Shown: positions 45,169 through 53,430 of the stretch, one piece after another
Numbering within the stretch: the stretch's first letter is position 1
How the letters are laid out: each line of letters begins with the position of its first letter
Source: Rhodovastum atsumiense
Lineage (GTDB): Bacteria; Pseudomonadota; Alphaproteobacteria; Acetobacterales; Acetobacteraceae
Length of the DNA stretch: 64,000 nt
NCBI GenBank assembly: GCA_026225115.1
Contig: JAMFSE010000044.1
Span: 18,174 to 82,173, forward strand
Reading direction: 5' to 3'
The notes under the pieces: generated by a model
Seen by the model: only the letters and a program-made list of their open reading frames with translations
Databases searched by the model: none
What the model was told of the DNA's origin: nothing
Made by a program: the position numbers and the translations under genes

Positions 45169-46199
45169 CAGCGCGCGAGCTCGGCGGCGAAGGTTGCGTC
45201 GGGCCCTGTGGCCAGGCTGGTAATGCGGGAGAGCACCGTGCCGCGGTGCAAAGCGGGCGTTCCCCAGGCGAATTTCAAAGCCAGAGCGCGCTTGAGGAAA
45301 AAATGCAGATCAACCTCCCATGTCATGCCCATGGCGCCGAACACCTGCAGGGCGCTGCGCGCGGCGAGATCCGCCGCCTCGCCGGCGGCGATTTTGGCGT
45401 GTGCTGCGCGGGCGCGCGCCGGCAGCGAAGCCAGATCCAGCTCCGCCGCCGCCGCATAGACAACCGGCCGCGCGAATTCGATTTTCACCTGCGCCGAGGC
45501 CAGCAGATGTTTCACCGCCTGATAGCTGCCGATCGGCTTGCCGAACTGGTTGCGGTCTTTTGCATAAGCCACGCCCAGATCGATGCAGCGCTGGCCAAGC
45601 CCGATCATCTGCGCGGCCGCGAACAGCGCGCCACGCTCCGCCGTGAGGCCCCAGCTTGCAGCCACGCGCGTCTCCGGGCCGGGCGCCCAGTCAACACGGA
45701 ACAGCCGCCGGAACGGATCAACACTTTCCTGCCGCGTCAGCACAACCGCCTCCGGCGCAAGCAGATGGACCTCATTGCCATGGCCAAGCAGCAAAGCAGC
45801 GGCGATATCAGCATCGGTCACGAACGGGTTGGCTGCATGGCCGACGGCGATGATCTCGCCGGCGGCCGCGCGCGCAAGCCAACCGCGATCATCGTGAAAT
45901 TCCGCCAGCAGCGGCACCGCCACGCCTGCAAGCTCGACCAGCGGCTCCGGCAAACCGGCGTAACCCGCAGCTTCTGCAATGGCGATGAAATCACTTAGCC
46001 CCAGGCCCAGACCACCCGCCGCTTCCGGCGCCAGCATGCCGGGAAGTCCCATCTCCGTGATCGTCGCCCAGCGCGCGGCATCCAAGGCCTGATTTTGCTC
46101 GAGCATTTTGCGCAGGCCGGCCGGGGTGCAGGTTTCCAGCAGCATGTCGCGCGCGGCCTGGGTGATGGTTTGCTGGTCTTCGGTGAAGGCGAAATCCAA
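45168..46199 (-). CDS. Acyl-CoA dehydrogenase, small subunit of a two-subunit type
   Basis: This 343-residue ACAD-like protein starts at a TTG at 46199 (reading MDFAFTEDQQTITQAARDML), 4 bases after the stop of the partner gene; a longer frame upstream overlaps that partner and is not credible. It has GLPGMLAPEAAGGLGLGLSDFIAIAEAAGY, YAKDRNQFGKPIGSYQAVKHLLA and LQVFGAMGMTWEVDLHFFLKRALALKFAWG. No catalytic Glu is evident, as in partner subunits. It pairs with 46204 and parallels the 32398 gene and the N-half of the fusion at 20522. Confidence 0.88.
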   Translation of the reverse strand: MDFAFTEDQQTITQAARDMLLETCTPAGLRKMLEQNQALDAARWATITEMGLPGMLAPEAAGGLGLGLSDFIAIAEAAGYAGLPEPLVELAGVAVPLLAEFHDDRGWLARAAAGEIIAVGHAANPFVTDADIAAALLLGHGNEVHLLAPEAVVLTRQESVDPFRRLFRVDWAPGPETRVAASWGLTAERGALFAAAQMIGLGQRCIDLGVAYAKDRNQFGKPIGSYQAVKHLLASAQVKIEFARPVVYAAAAELDLASLPARARAAHAKIAAGEAADLAARSALQVFGAMGMTWEVDLHFFLKRALALKFAWGTPALHRGTVLSRITSLATGPDATFAAELAR

Positions 46200-46203
46200 T
46201 TGC

Positions 46204-47364
46204 CTAGCCCCTCGGCAGGCCGAGCATCCGCTCGGCGATGATGTTGCGCTGGATCTCGTTGGAGCCGGCATAGATGGGCCCGGCCAGGGCGAAAATATAA
46301 TCCTCGAGCCAATCCCCGACATCGCCGGCATCCGGCGCCTGCGGCATCAGCTCGGCGCGGGGCCCGAGAATCTCCAGCGCCGTCTGCGTCATTGCGATGT
46401 CCATTTCCGACCAGAAGATCTTGTTGGTCGAGGATTCCGGGCCGATCTTGCCGCCGGCGTTCAGCCGCGAGCACATTGCGTAAATTGCCAGCGCATAGGC
46501 TTCGGCATCCATCCAGTTTTGCGCCACGCGCTCGCCCATTGACGCCGGCAAATCCTGCTTATGCGCCTCATACAACGCCACCAGTTTTGAGGCGGCGACC
46601 TGATAGCGCGCCGGTGAGCGCAGCAGCAACCCGCGTTCAAAACCTGCGGTGGCCATGCAGACATTCCAGCCCTGGCCTTCGTCGCCGAGCCGGTTGGCGA
46701 CCGGCACGCGGACGTCGTCCAGGAAAATCTCCGCGAACACCAGTTCGCCATCCATGCGCGCGATTGGCCGGCGGGTAACGCCCGGCGCGTCCAGCGGGAA
46801 CAGCACCAGCGACATGCCTTTATGCCGCTCGCTTCCCGGCGCCCGGAACAGTCCGAACGCCCAATCGGCGAACACCGCGCGGCTCGACCAGATTTTCTGG
46901 CCGTTGAGAATATAATGATCGCCATCCAGCGTGGCTGTGGCACTCACGCCGGCGAGGTCACTGCCCGCCCCGGGTTCCGACCAGGCCTGCGCCCAGATGT
47001 CCTCGCCCGCCGCCATGCGCGGCAGGAAGCGCGATTTTTGTTCCTCGGTACCGAATTCCATCATTGTCGGCCCGAGCAGGAAAATACCGTTCTGGTTGAC
47101 GCGGGTGGGCGCGCCGGCGCGGTAATATTCCTCTTCAAAAATCAACCAGCGGATCAGGTCCAGATTGCGGCCGCCCAACGCTTCCGGCCAGGTGACCATG
47201 CCCCAACGGCCATCGTTCAACTTGCGCTCCCAAAGCCGGTGCGCCTCGAACCCTTCACGCGTCAGGTCGAAGGAAGCCAGCGGTTCCGCGGGCACGTTTT
47301 CCGCCATCCATTTGCGCACCTCGGCCCGAAATGCGCGCTGCTCATCGGTGTATTCGAGCTTCAC
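46204..47364 (-). CDS. Acyl-CoA dehydrogenase, large subunit of a two-subunit type
   Basis: This 386-residue FAD enzyme has MVTWPEALGGRNLDLIRWLIFEEEYYRAGAP, QAWSEPGAGSDLAGV, LNGQKIWSSRAVFADW and the C-terminal PIYAGSNEIQRNIIAERMLGLPRG. The usual catalytic Glu (Y-E-G-T) is Ala here (Y-A-G-S); Glu243 in GFERGLLLR may act as the base. It overlaps the enoyl-CoA hydratase by 4 bases. With 45168 it should form an alpha2beta2 dehydrogenase for a bulky acyl-CoA. Confidence 0.9.
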   Translation of the reverse strand: MKLEYTDEQRAFRAEVRKWMAENVPAEPLASFDLTREGFEAHRLWERKLNDGRWGMVTWPEALGGRNLDLIRWLIFEEEYYRAGAPTRVNQNGIFLLGPTMMEFGTEEQKSRFLPRMAAGEDIWAQAWSEPGAGSDLAGVSATATLDGDHYILNGQKIWSSRAVFADWAFGLFRAPGSERHKGMSLVLFPLDAPGVTRRPIARMDGELVFAEIFLDDVRVPVANRLGDEGQGWNVCMATAGFERGLLLRSPARYQVAASKLVALYEAHKQDLPASMGERVAQNWMDAEAYALAIYAMCSRLNAGGKIGPESSTNKIFWSEMDIAMTQTALEILGPRAELMPQAPDAGDVGDWLEDYIFALAGPIYAGSNEIQRNIIAERMLGLPRG

Positions 47365-48254
47365 TCGCCCGCCTGTTTCTTGTTTTCTGCCGCCATCGCC
47401 TTTGCATCCAGCCCGGCGATGGAATTGCCTTTGGTGAGATCGTTCTGCGCATGCGCGAAATGATGCATGTGGAATACCGCATCCATGGCGCTGCGCTTGC
47501 CGCGCAATTCCTCGACATGGTTGACCGCCTGCTTGGTAAGCCAGGCGCCAAGCCGCGGCTGCGCCGCCAGCTTGGCGGCAATCGCGGCGGTTTCCTCCCG
47601 CAGTTTTTCGCGCGGCACAACCCTGTTCACCATGCCGAACTGCTCGGCGCGGGCAGCGCTCATGCGCTCGCCCAACAGCAGAAACTCCTTGGCGATGCGC
47701 GGCGGCAATTCAAAGGCATGGGCAAAATACTCGACGCCCGGAATGCCCATGCGGACCACCGGATCCTGGAAAAACGCGTCCTCCGAGGCGATGATGAGAT
47801 CGCACACCCAGGCCAGCATCAGGCCGCCGGCGATGCAGGCGCCCTGCACCATCGCCACGGTCGGCTTCGGCGCATCGCGCCAGCGCCGGCACATGCCGAG
47901 ATATTGTTCCTGCTCGCGCGTATACAGCAGTTCGGCCGCCGGTTTGTTGACGTGCTCGCCAAACATCAGCCGGCGCTCGAAGCTTTTTTGCACATCGCGG
48001 CCGGGGGTGCCGATATCATGGCCGGCGGAAAAATGCTTGCCCTCGCCCGCCAGCACGATCGCATGGATGGCGTCGTCATTGATGGCGCGCTGAAACGCAT
48101 CGTCCAGCGCGTAGGTCATCTGGCCGTTCTGCGCGTTGTTGAAACCCGGCCGGCTTAGGGTGATCCAGGCGACCGGACCGTCGGTTTCGTATTTCACCGG
48201 CATTTCGGTCTCGTAGACGATATCGACTTTTTGCGGTTCGACCAGGTCGGTCAT
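47361..48254 (-). CDS. Enoyl-CoA hydratase/isomerase family protein
   Basis: This 297-residue crotonase-fold enzyme has WITLSRPGFNNAQNGQM, HFSAGHDIGTPG and GACIAGGLMLAWVCDLIIASEDAFFQDPVVRMGIPGVEYFAHAFELPPRIAKEFLLLGERM. It is a close paralogue of 26945, sharing the SAGHDI and R-W-R-x-x-x-K-P-T segments and the MHHFAHAQND/LHHLCHSQN C-terminus. It overlaps both neighbours by 4 bases. It should hydrate the product of the 45168/46204 dehydrogenase. Confidence 0.9.
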   Translation of the reverse strand: MTDLVEPQKVDIVYETEMPVKYETDGPVAWITLSRPGFNNAQNGQMTYALDDAFQRAINDDAIHAIVLAGEGKHFSAGHDIGTPGRDVQKSFERRLMFGEHVNKPAAELLYTREQEQYLGMCRRWRDAPKPTVAMVQGACIAGGLMLAWVCDLIIASEDAFFQDPVVRMGIPGVEYFAHAFELPPRIAKEFLLLGERMSAARAEQFGMVNRVVPREKLREETAAIAAKLAAQPRLGAWLTKQAVNHVEELRGKRSAMDAVFHMHHFAHAQNDLTKGNSIAGLDAKAMAAENKKQAGE

Positions 48255-50347
48255 GCTGCTTCCTCCATTGCCTTGGCAGGCAGGTTTAGCAGCACCAGCG
48301 CATCCACCGCTACGGCGCCACGGCCAACGGGGAGGATGAGTAGCGGATTGATCTCAATCTCGCGCAAAGCATCGCCGCCGGCCAAAGCTGCGTCGCATAA
48401 TGCTGCGATGGCCTGCGCCGCTGCCGCCACATCCGCCTTCGGCGCGCCGCGATAGCCGTCGAGCAATTGGAAACCTTTCAGGCCTCGCAGCATCGCTTCG
48501 GCACCTGAAGCATTCACCGGCAGCAGCCGATGCCGCACATCCTTCATCAACTCGGTCCAGACGCCGCCAAGGCCCACGGTCAGCATCCAGCCGAAGACCG
48601 GATCGCGCGTGACGCCGGCAAGGATTTCAACGCCGCCGGTCAACATCGGCTCCAAAGTAACACCTTCGATCCGCACGCCGGGCATGGACTGCGCTTTGGC
48701 AACCATCTCGGCATAGGCAGCGCCAACCTCATCGGCATGCTTCAGCGCAAGCCGGATCAGCCCGTGCTCGGTCTTATGCGCCACATCCGGACTGACCAGC
48801 TTGGCAACCAGCGGAAAGCCGATCCGAGCGGCTGCGTCCTCTGCCTCTTGCCGGCTGTGCACGATCGCGTCGTGGACCACCGGCACACCGAAGGCGGCCA
48901 GCGCTTCCTTGGCGGCGGTTTCAGTCAAAGCAGGTTCGCCGGCCGGGAATTCAGGCCAGTTGGCGCTAACAACCGATTTATCCAGGGATGCCGCGGCAGT
49001 TTTTTTCCAGGCGCCATAGGCGCAGATTGCCCGCGCCGCACGGTCGAAATCGTCGAAATAAGCGATTCCAGCTGCGCCAAGTTTCGCCCGGTCGCCCAAA
49101 GCAAAGGTGTCCACGACAATGATCTGTTTGCGCGCCTCGGCGGCGGCACGCTCCAGCTGCGGTATCGCTCGATCCAGGAAGTAGCCAGGAAGGAAGACAA
49201 CCAGCACGTCGATGTTGTCCGGGCTCAGGGCCAGGTTGACCGCCTCGAACAGAAAATCATTGGCGTTGACGAGATTGCCGGTGAGATCGACCGGGTTGGA
49301 GACCATGCCGAAAGCAGGAATGCTGGCGCGCAGCGGCGCCTGTACGGATTCCGGAAAACTCGGCACGTCGCCGCCGTTTAGCGACAATGCATCGGAGAGA
49401 ATGGCCCCCGCGGCACCCGAAACACTGAGGATGGCACAGGCACTGCCGGCAATCTTGCTGCCGAATGTGTGCAAATAGGCCAGGTCGGCAAGACCGCCCA
49501 GTTCGCTCACGCGCGCGACACCGGCGGCTGAAAACGCAGCGTCATAGGCCGCCGTATCGCCCGCCAAGGCAGCCGTGTGCGAGCGCGCCGCTTCGGCGCC
49601 CTTCTCGCTGGCGCCGACTTTGTAAACCGTCAATAATTTGCCAGCGGCGCGGAAGGCGGCGGCGGCTTTCAGAAAAGCTGGGCCGTCGCGCAGCTCCTCA
49701 ATATAGCACAGAGCCGCGTTGGTCGCGGGATCTTCCGCCAGAAACGCCAGGTAATCCGAAAACTCCACATCGGCTTCATTGCCGGTATTGATGACATGGC
49801 TGAAGGCGACGCCGGCGCGGCGGGCCATGCGGTAGACGGTGGCGCACATATTTCCACTCTGCGTCAGCAGCGCGGTGCCCCCCGCCGGGTCGCCCGGCTG
49901 AAAGCTGGTGCCGAAGGTGGTGAAAACATTATCGCCGAAATTCGCGTTGCCCATGCAATTGGGACCGGCGACGCGCATGCCGGTGCGCTTCGTAAAACGG
50001 CTCAGCGCCTCCTGCCGGGCTATCCCCTCTGCCTCATTGGTCTCGGCAAAGCCGGCGGCGAATACGATCGCCGCCGGAATACCGCGGGCATGGCAGCGCT
50101 CAAGGTTGGGCAGCACTTCGTCCGCGCCGATCGCCAGCAGCACCAGGTCGACCGGCTCCGGGACGGATTCGATATCCGGAAAGCAAGGGCGCCCCTGGAT
50201 TTCCGTGTTTTTAGGATTGACCGGAAAAACCTTCTCGAAGCCCGCGCGCAGCAGCAGGTCCATGGGAATGCCGCCGACGCGCGTCTTGTTCGAGGATGCG
50301 CCGATGATCGCGATCGAACGCGGTTTCAGCATCGCGGCAAGGCTCAT
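48251..50347 (-). CDS. ADP-forming acyl-CoA synthetase (acetate-CoA ligase family, fused alpha/beta)
   Basis: This 698-residue enzyme links a carboxylate to CoA with ATP giving ADP and phosphate. The N-terminal CoA-binding domain begins MLKPRSIAIIGASSNKTRVGG. The CoA-ligase domain has the catalytic His257 in ARSHTAAL, the same numbering as characterised ADP-forming acetyl-CoA synthetases. The C-terminal ATP-grasp domain has FPLVAKLVSPDVAHKTEHGLI and VTLEPMLTGGVEILAGVTRDPVFG. It is a fused form of the alpha and beta chains. It overlaps the flanking genes by 4 bases each and may make or break a CoA ester of a ring-derived acid. Confidence 0.9.
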   Translation of the reverse strand: MSLAAMLKPRSIAIIGASSNKTRVGGIPMDLLLRAGFEKVFPVNPKNTEIQGRPCFPDIESVPEPVDLVLLAIGADEVLPNLERCHARGIPAAIVFAAGFAETNEAEGIARQEALSRFTKRTGMRVAGPNCMGNANFGDNVFTTFGTSFQPGDPAGGTALLTQSGNMCATVYRMARRAGVAFSHVINTGNEADVEFSDYLAFLAEDPATNAALCYIEELRDGPAFLKAAAAFRAAGKLLTVYKVGASEKGAEAARSHTAALAGDTAAYDAAFSAAGVARVSELGGLADLAYLHTFGSKIAGSACAILSVSGAAGAILSDALSLNGGDVPSFPESVQAPLRASIPAFGMVSNPVDLTGNLVNANDFLFEAVNLALSPDNIDVLVVFLPGYFLDRAIPQLERAAAEARKQIIVVDTFALGDRAKLGAAGIAYFDDFDRAARAICAYGAWKKTAAASLDKSVVSANWPEFPAGEPALTETAAKEALAAFGVPVVHDAIVHSRQEAEDAAARIGFPLVAKLVSPDVAHKTEHGLIRLALKHADEVGAAYAEMVAKAQSMPGVRIEGVTLEPMLTGGVEILAGVTRDPVFGWMLTVGLGGVWTELMKDVRHRLLPVNASGAEAMLRGLKGFQLLDGYRGAPKADVAAAAQAIAALCDAALAGGDALREIEINPLLILPVGRGAVAVDALVLLNLPAKAMEEAA

Positions 50348-52308
50348 TTGGCAGACTCCCCGCTTTTCTCCAACGGGCGGAATTCATATTCCGCGGGCTC
50401 GAAAACCTCGGTCATATTCCGGTAGTCGACCAACCGCCAAGGCGAGTTCTGGGTGACGCGGCCGGCGGCGTTCTTATACCAGTTATCGACACCCGGATGC
50501 GACCAGACCATCTTGTTATGGGCGTCATCGACCTTGTGCTGATATTCCCAGAACGGCTCCGGCCTCACATCCAGCGAGGCGCTGCCGGTTTCCACCAACT
50601 CGCGGATTGCCTGCATGATGTAGCGGATCTGGCATTCGGAATGGAACACGGCGCTGCCGCCATGCGCTAGATTGGTGTTCGGCCCATACAGAATAAAGAA
50701 ATTCGGAAAACTGGGAACGGTGATGCCCAGATGCGCGCGCGGGTCATCCTCACCCCAGCTGTCGCGGATGGTAACGCCGTTCCTGCCCTCAATATGCATC
50801 GGGGTCAGCATCCGGCGCGCCTGGAAGCCCGTCGCCATGACCAGCACATCGACTTCATGCCGCACGCCGTCGGTGGTCACCACGGCATCTTTTTCGATAT
50901 GGTCGATGTTGGTCGTGATCAGTTCCACATTCGGCAGCACCAGCATGCGGTACCAATGATTATCGCGCAGCATGCGCTTGCCGTACGGCGGGTAGTTCGG
51001 CGTCGCCTTGCGCATCAATTCGGGGTCGTGATTAACTTCCTCGGCGATATGCGCCTCCAGCTGTTCGCGAACCTTGGCGTTGGCGGCATTCAGCGAGCGT
51101 TTCTGATCCGTCCAATCCGGATCGCGCTGCAGCATCGCGTGGAAACCGTCCGATGACGACCAAAACAGCTGGAACCGGAACCATTTGGCGTAGAATGGGA
51201 TGTTTTTCAGCACCCATTTCTTGTCGTCGGTGACGCGCTCGAAATACAGCGGATTGCGCATCGCCCAATGCGGCGAGCGCTGGAAGATTTTCAGTTTGCC
51301 GACAATCGGCGCAATGGCCGGGCCGACCTGCATGCCGCTGGCGCCGGTGCCGATCATGCCGACGCGGGCGCCGGCGATCTTCGCCTCATGGTCCCAGCGC
51401 GCGGTATGGAAGGCCGGGCCTTCAAAATCGGCAAGCCCCGGGATTGTCGGCATCTGCGGCCGGTTCAGCTGGCCGACCGCGCTGACCAGCACATTTGCCG
51501 TCAGCGTCTCCAGCGAATTATCGGCTTTGCGAAGCTGGACGCGCCACAAGGCGCTGCCCTCGTCCCAGTTCGCCTGGATCACCTCTTCATTGAAGCGGAT
51601 CTTTTTATCGATGTGGAACTGTTCGGCATTGCGCTTGATATAGTTGAAAATCTCGTCGCGCTTGGCGAAGTGGTGGTCCCAGTCGTGATTGATGTTGAAC
51701 GAGTAGGAATAGAAATGGTTGGCGGTATCGACGCCGCAGCCGGGATAGGTGTTTTCATACCAGGTGCCGCCGACGGAATCGTTCTTCTCGAGAATGGTGA
51801 ATGGGATGCCGGCTTCCTGCATCTTGATTGCCATCGCAATACCGGAAAAACCGGCGCCGATGATGAGCGCCTGGAAATGCTGCAGCGCCTCAGGCGGCTC
51901 CTTGCGCCAATGCACGGTTTTCGGGTCGTTATCGGCGAGGTCCATTTCCTCGAGCACCAACGGATAATATTCCGGTGGCACGTGCTGGCCGGTACAGACA
52001 TCGAGCATCTGCGCCAGCAGATCCATCGGCGGCGTAATGGGGAGCGGGCGCCGGGCCCTCACGTAATCGCCGAGCATGGCGACCACCGCCTCGCGCAATT
52101 CGGCTTTCAGATCTTCCGGCGCATCCTCATGGAAGCTCCAGGGCCCCTTGATAAACGGCCGGACTCGCTCAAGCCATGCGGGATCGCCGCCAAGATGGAT
52201 CAGCACCATCAGCAGCGGCGCGACATCCGCCGCTTTCAGCGCCTCGCGTAGATGTGCAGGGTCGCCGACCAAGGCCCTCAAAGCCTGATGTTGGTCCGAA
52301 CTCGTCAT
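50344..52308 (-). CDS. Flavin-dependent Baeyer-Villiger monooxygenase, HAPMO-like
   Basis: This 654-residue third BVMO has the N-terminal extension, FAD motif GAGFSG at 151-156, GGTWYENTYPGCGVD, the fingerprint FEGPAFHTARWD at 295-306 (the D form of the last position) and an intact NADPH motif GTGASG from 320. The ATG at 52308 is preferred to an upstream extension of 31 unlike residues. It is the first gene of the large 39094-52308 operon, so the promoter and any TetR operator should be in 52309-52526. The ketone substrate is unknown. Confidence 0.9.
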   Translation of the reverse strand: MTSSDQHQALRALVGDPAHLREALKAADVAPLLMVLIHLGGDPAWLERVRPFIKGPWSFHEDAPEDLKAELREAVVAMLGDYVRARRPLPITPPMDLLAQMLDVCTGQHVPPEYYPLVLEEMDLADNDPKTVHWRKEPPEALQHFQALIIGAGFSGIAMAIKMQEAGIPFTILEKNDSVGGTWYENTYPGCGVDTANHFYSYSFNINHDWDHHFAKRDEIFNYIKRNAEQFHIDKKIRFNEEVIQANWDEGSALWRVQLRKADNSLETLTANVLVSAVGQLNRPQMPTIPGLADFEGPAFHTARWDHEAKIAGARVGMIGTGASGMQVGPAIAPIVGKLKIFQRSPHWAMRNPLYFERVTDDKKWVLKNIPFYAKWFRFQLFWSSSDGFHAMLQRDPDWTDQKRSLNAANAKVREQLEAHIAEEVNHDPELMRKATPNYPPYGKRMLRDNHWYRMLVLPNVELITTNIDHIEKDAVVTTDGVRHEVDVLVMATGFQARRMLTPMHIEGRNGVTIRDSWGEDDPRAHLGITVPSFPNFFILYGPNTNLAHGGSAVFHSECQIRYIMQAIRELVETGSASLDVRPEPFWEYQHKVDDAHNKMVWSHPGVDNWYKNAAGRVTQNSPWRLVDYRNMTEVFEPAEYEFRPLEKSGESAK

Positions 52309-52377
52309 GGGCAAGCTGCCGCCTTTCGTCTGATCTGCGCTGTTCTTCGGCAGCGTTCCGCGCCGGATATGCCCTTT

Positions 52378-52401
52378 TTGCGCGGCGGCGCATTGGCGCA
52401 A
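52378..52401. promoter_or_regulatory. Inverted repeat TTGCGC-N12-GCGCAA upstream of the core operon
   Basis: Perfect 6-base arms lie 70-93 bases upstream of the BVMO ATG at 52308. This 218-base gap (52309-52526) holds no gene that I can support. The repeat could be an operator for one of the two TetR genes next to it, but in G+C-rich DNA a match of this size can be chance. Confidence 0.25.
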
Positions 52402-52526
52402 CCGCGATCGGCAACCCGTTCAAGCATAAGCGGCGGCGAGGAACGGGCAAATTTTTCCCCGCAATGCATCGCCCCCACGACTTTTACCCGGCGTTGCCAC
52501 GGCCATCGCTGTCCGCCAGCTCCGGT

Positions 52527-53249
52527 TTAGCGGCCAGTGCGGGTGGCGGCCCTTTGGTGCCGAATGGCCAAAGTAATAATCTCGGACTCAGCCACCATCA
52601 AGCGTTGAATATAGGCGGGCTCGTCAAGAATGCCGGAGCGCATGACATTAAAGTGGAAGGCTCCCTTGGTCATTACGGTGGCCAAGCGTTCGAACGTCGT
52701 CATGATGACGGTCGCCACATCGGCACAGCGCGAGTTGAGGTCTTCTATCCGCCCATCCATCTGCAGAATGAGCGCATCCATCAACGGACGCGATACGCCC
52801 TGGCGGTATTCAAGAAATCGGGTGTCGCCCGCATCCGCAAAGCTGTTTCTCAGATGCAGGATGCGCATATGGCTGTGCCAGAATTGATAATGGGCACGGA
52901 GAAAATCCAAGACGCTCTCCTCAAGCCGTTCATCCGGCCATCGAACGAACATTCTGTCCATATAGCTTGCATTTGCCGAAGCCATGACCCGATTCAAACA
53001 GGCGAGCACCAATTCACCCAGATCGGGGAAATATAGATAGAGATTTGGCATCCGAACCGAAACTTCACGGGCAACGGCTGAGAGCGTGATCGTAGAATCG
53101 GCGGATGATTCGATCAGCCGCAAAGCCGCCAGCAGGATCCGCTCTCGGGTCTCCTGACCTTTTCGGCCAAGAATTTGCCCCTGAAGATTGCGCTCGGGCG
53201 GCCGTTTGGCTTTACCCTGCTGGGCCATATTCGCGACTTCGGTATCCAT
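52527..53249 (-). CDS. TetR-family transcriptional regulator
   Basis: This 240-residue regulator has the TetR helix-turn-helix in TRERILLAALRLIESSADSTITLSAVAREVSVRMPNLYLYFPDLGELVLACL, with the recognition helix MPNLYLYFPD. A ~25-residue basic tail precedes it. It lies between the core catabolic operon (start 52308) and a second TetR gene. A perfect 22-base palindrome 42 bases upstream of its ATG (53291-53312) is a good candidate for its own operator. The ligand may be a pathway intermediate (inference). Confidence 0.88.
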   Translation of the reverse strand: MDTEVANMAQQGKAKRPPERNLQGQILGRKGQETRERILLAALRLIESSADSTITLSAVAREVSVRMPNLYLYFPDLGELVLACLNRVMASANASYMDRMFVRWPDERLEESVLDFLRAHYQFWHSHMRILHLRNSFADAGDTRFLEYRQGVSRPLMDALILQMDGRIEDLNSRCADVATVIMTTFERLATVMTKGAFHFNVMRSGILDEPAYIQRLMVAESEIITLAIRHQRAATRTGR

Positions 53250-53290
53250 CTCACTCTACGTTAATTCGGCCTCTTGTCTCATGCCAACGG

Positions 53291-53312
53291 GTCTCGCCTT
53301 GCAAGGCGAGAC
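53291..53312. promoter_or_regulatory. Perfect 22-base palindrome, candidate TetR operator
   Basis: GTCTCGCCTTG (53291-53301) is followed directly by its exact reverse complement (53302-53312) with no spacer. It lies 42-63 bases upstream of the TetR ATG at 53249, where an autoregulatory operator would sit. A loop-free 11+11 palindrome fits a DNA-binding site better than a terminator. Confidence 0.6.
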
Positions 53313-53320
53313 TGATTTGT

Positions 53321-53334
53321 ATCGTCATGACGAT
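53321..53334. promoter_or_regulatory. Perfect 14-base palindrome ATCGTCATGACGAT
   Basis: This exact palindrome lies 8 bases beyond the 22-base palindrome, with centres about 26 bases apart, in the same upstream region of the TetR gene. It may be a second binding site or part of the promoter. Confidence 0.4.
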
Positions 53335-53345
53335 TGCGAATTTTG

Positions 53346-53368
53346 CCGCCGGCCCAATAAACCGGCGG
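53346..53368. terminator. GC-rich hairpin after the second TetR gene
   Basis: CCGCCGG (53346-53352) and CCGGCGG (53362-53368) form a 7-bp stem around a 9-base A-rich loop, 63 bases downstream of the leftward TetR gene at 53431. No clear U-tract follows on the minus strand, so termination is uncertain. Confidence 0.3.
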
Positions 53369-53430
53369 TTCGCCGTATTTAATGCGCTGGCTGGAGCTGC
53401 GTTCGGCAGGTCTTCCGGAAGCTGCCGGGT

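Noticed and set aside
51268..52251. Plus-strand frame opposite the third BVMO
   Set aside because: It is an antisense shadow of the BVMO frame with no ribosome site or motif.
53346..53368. Riboswitch or ncRNA between the two TetR genes
   Set aside because: The hairpin and palindromes are simple symmetric DNA with no conserved multi-stem structure; operators or a weak terminator explain them.
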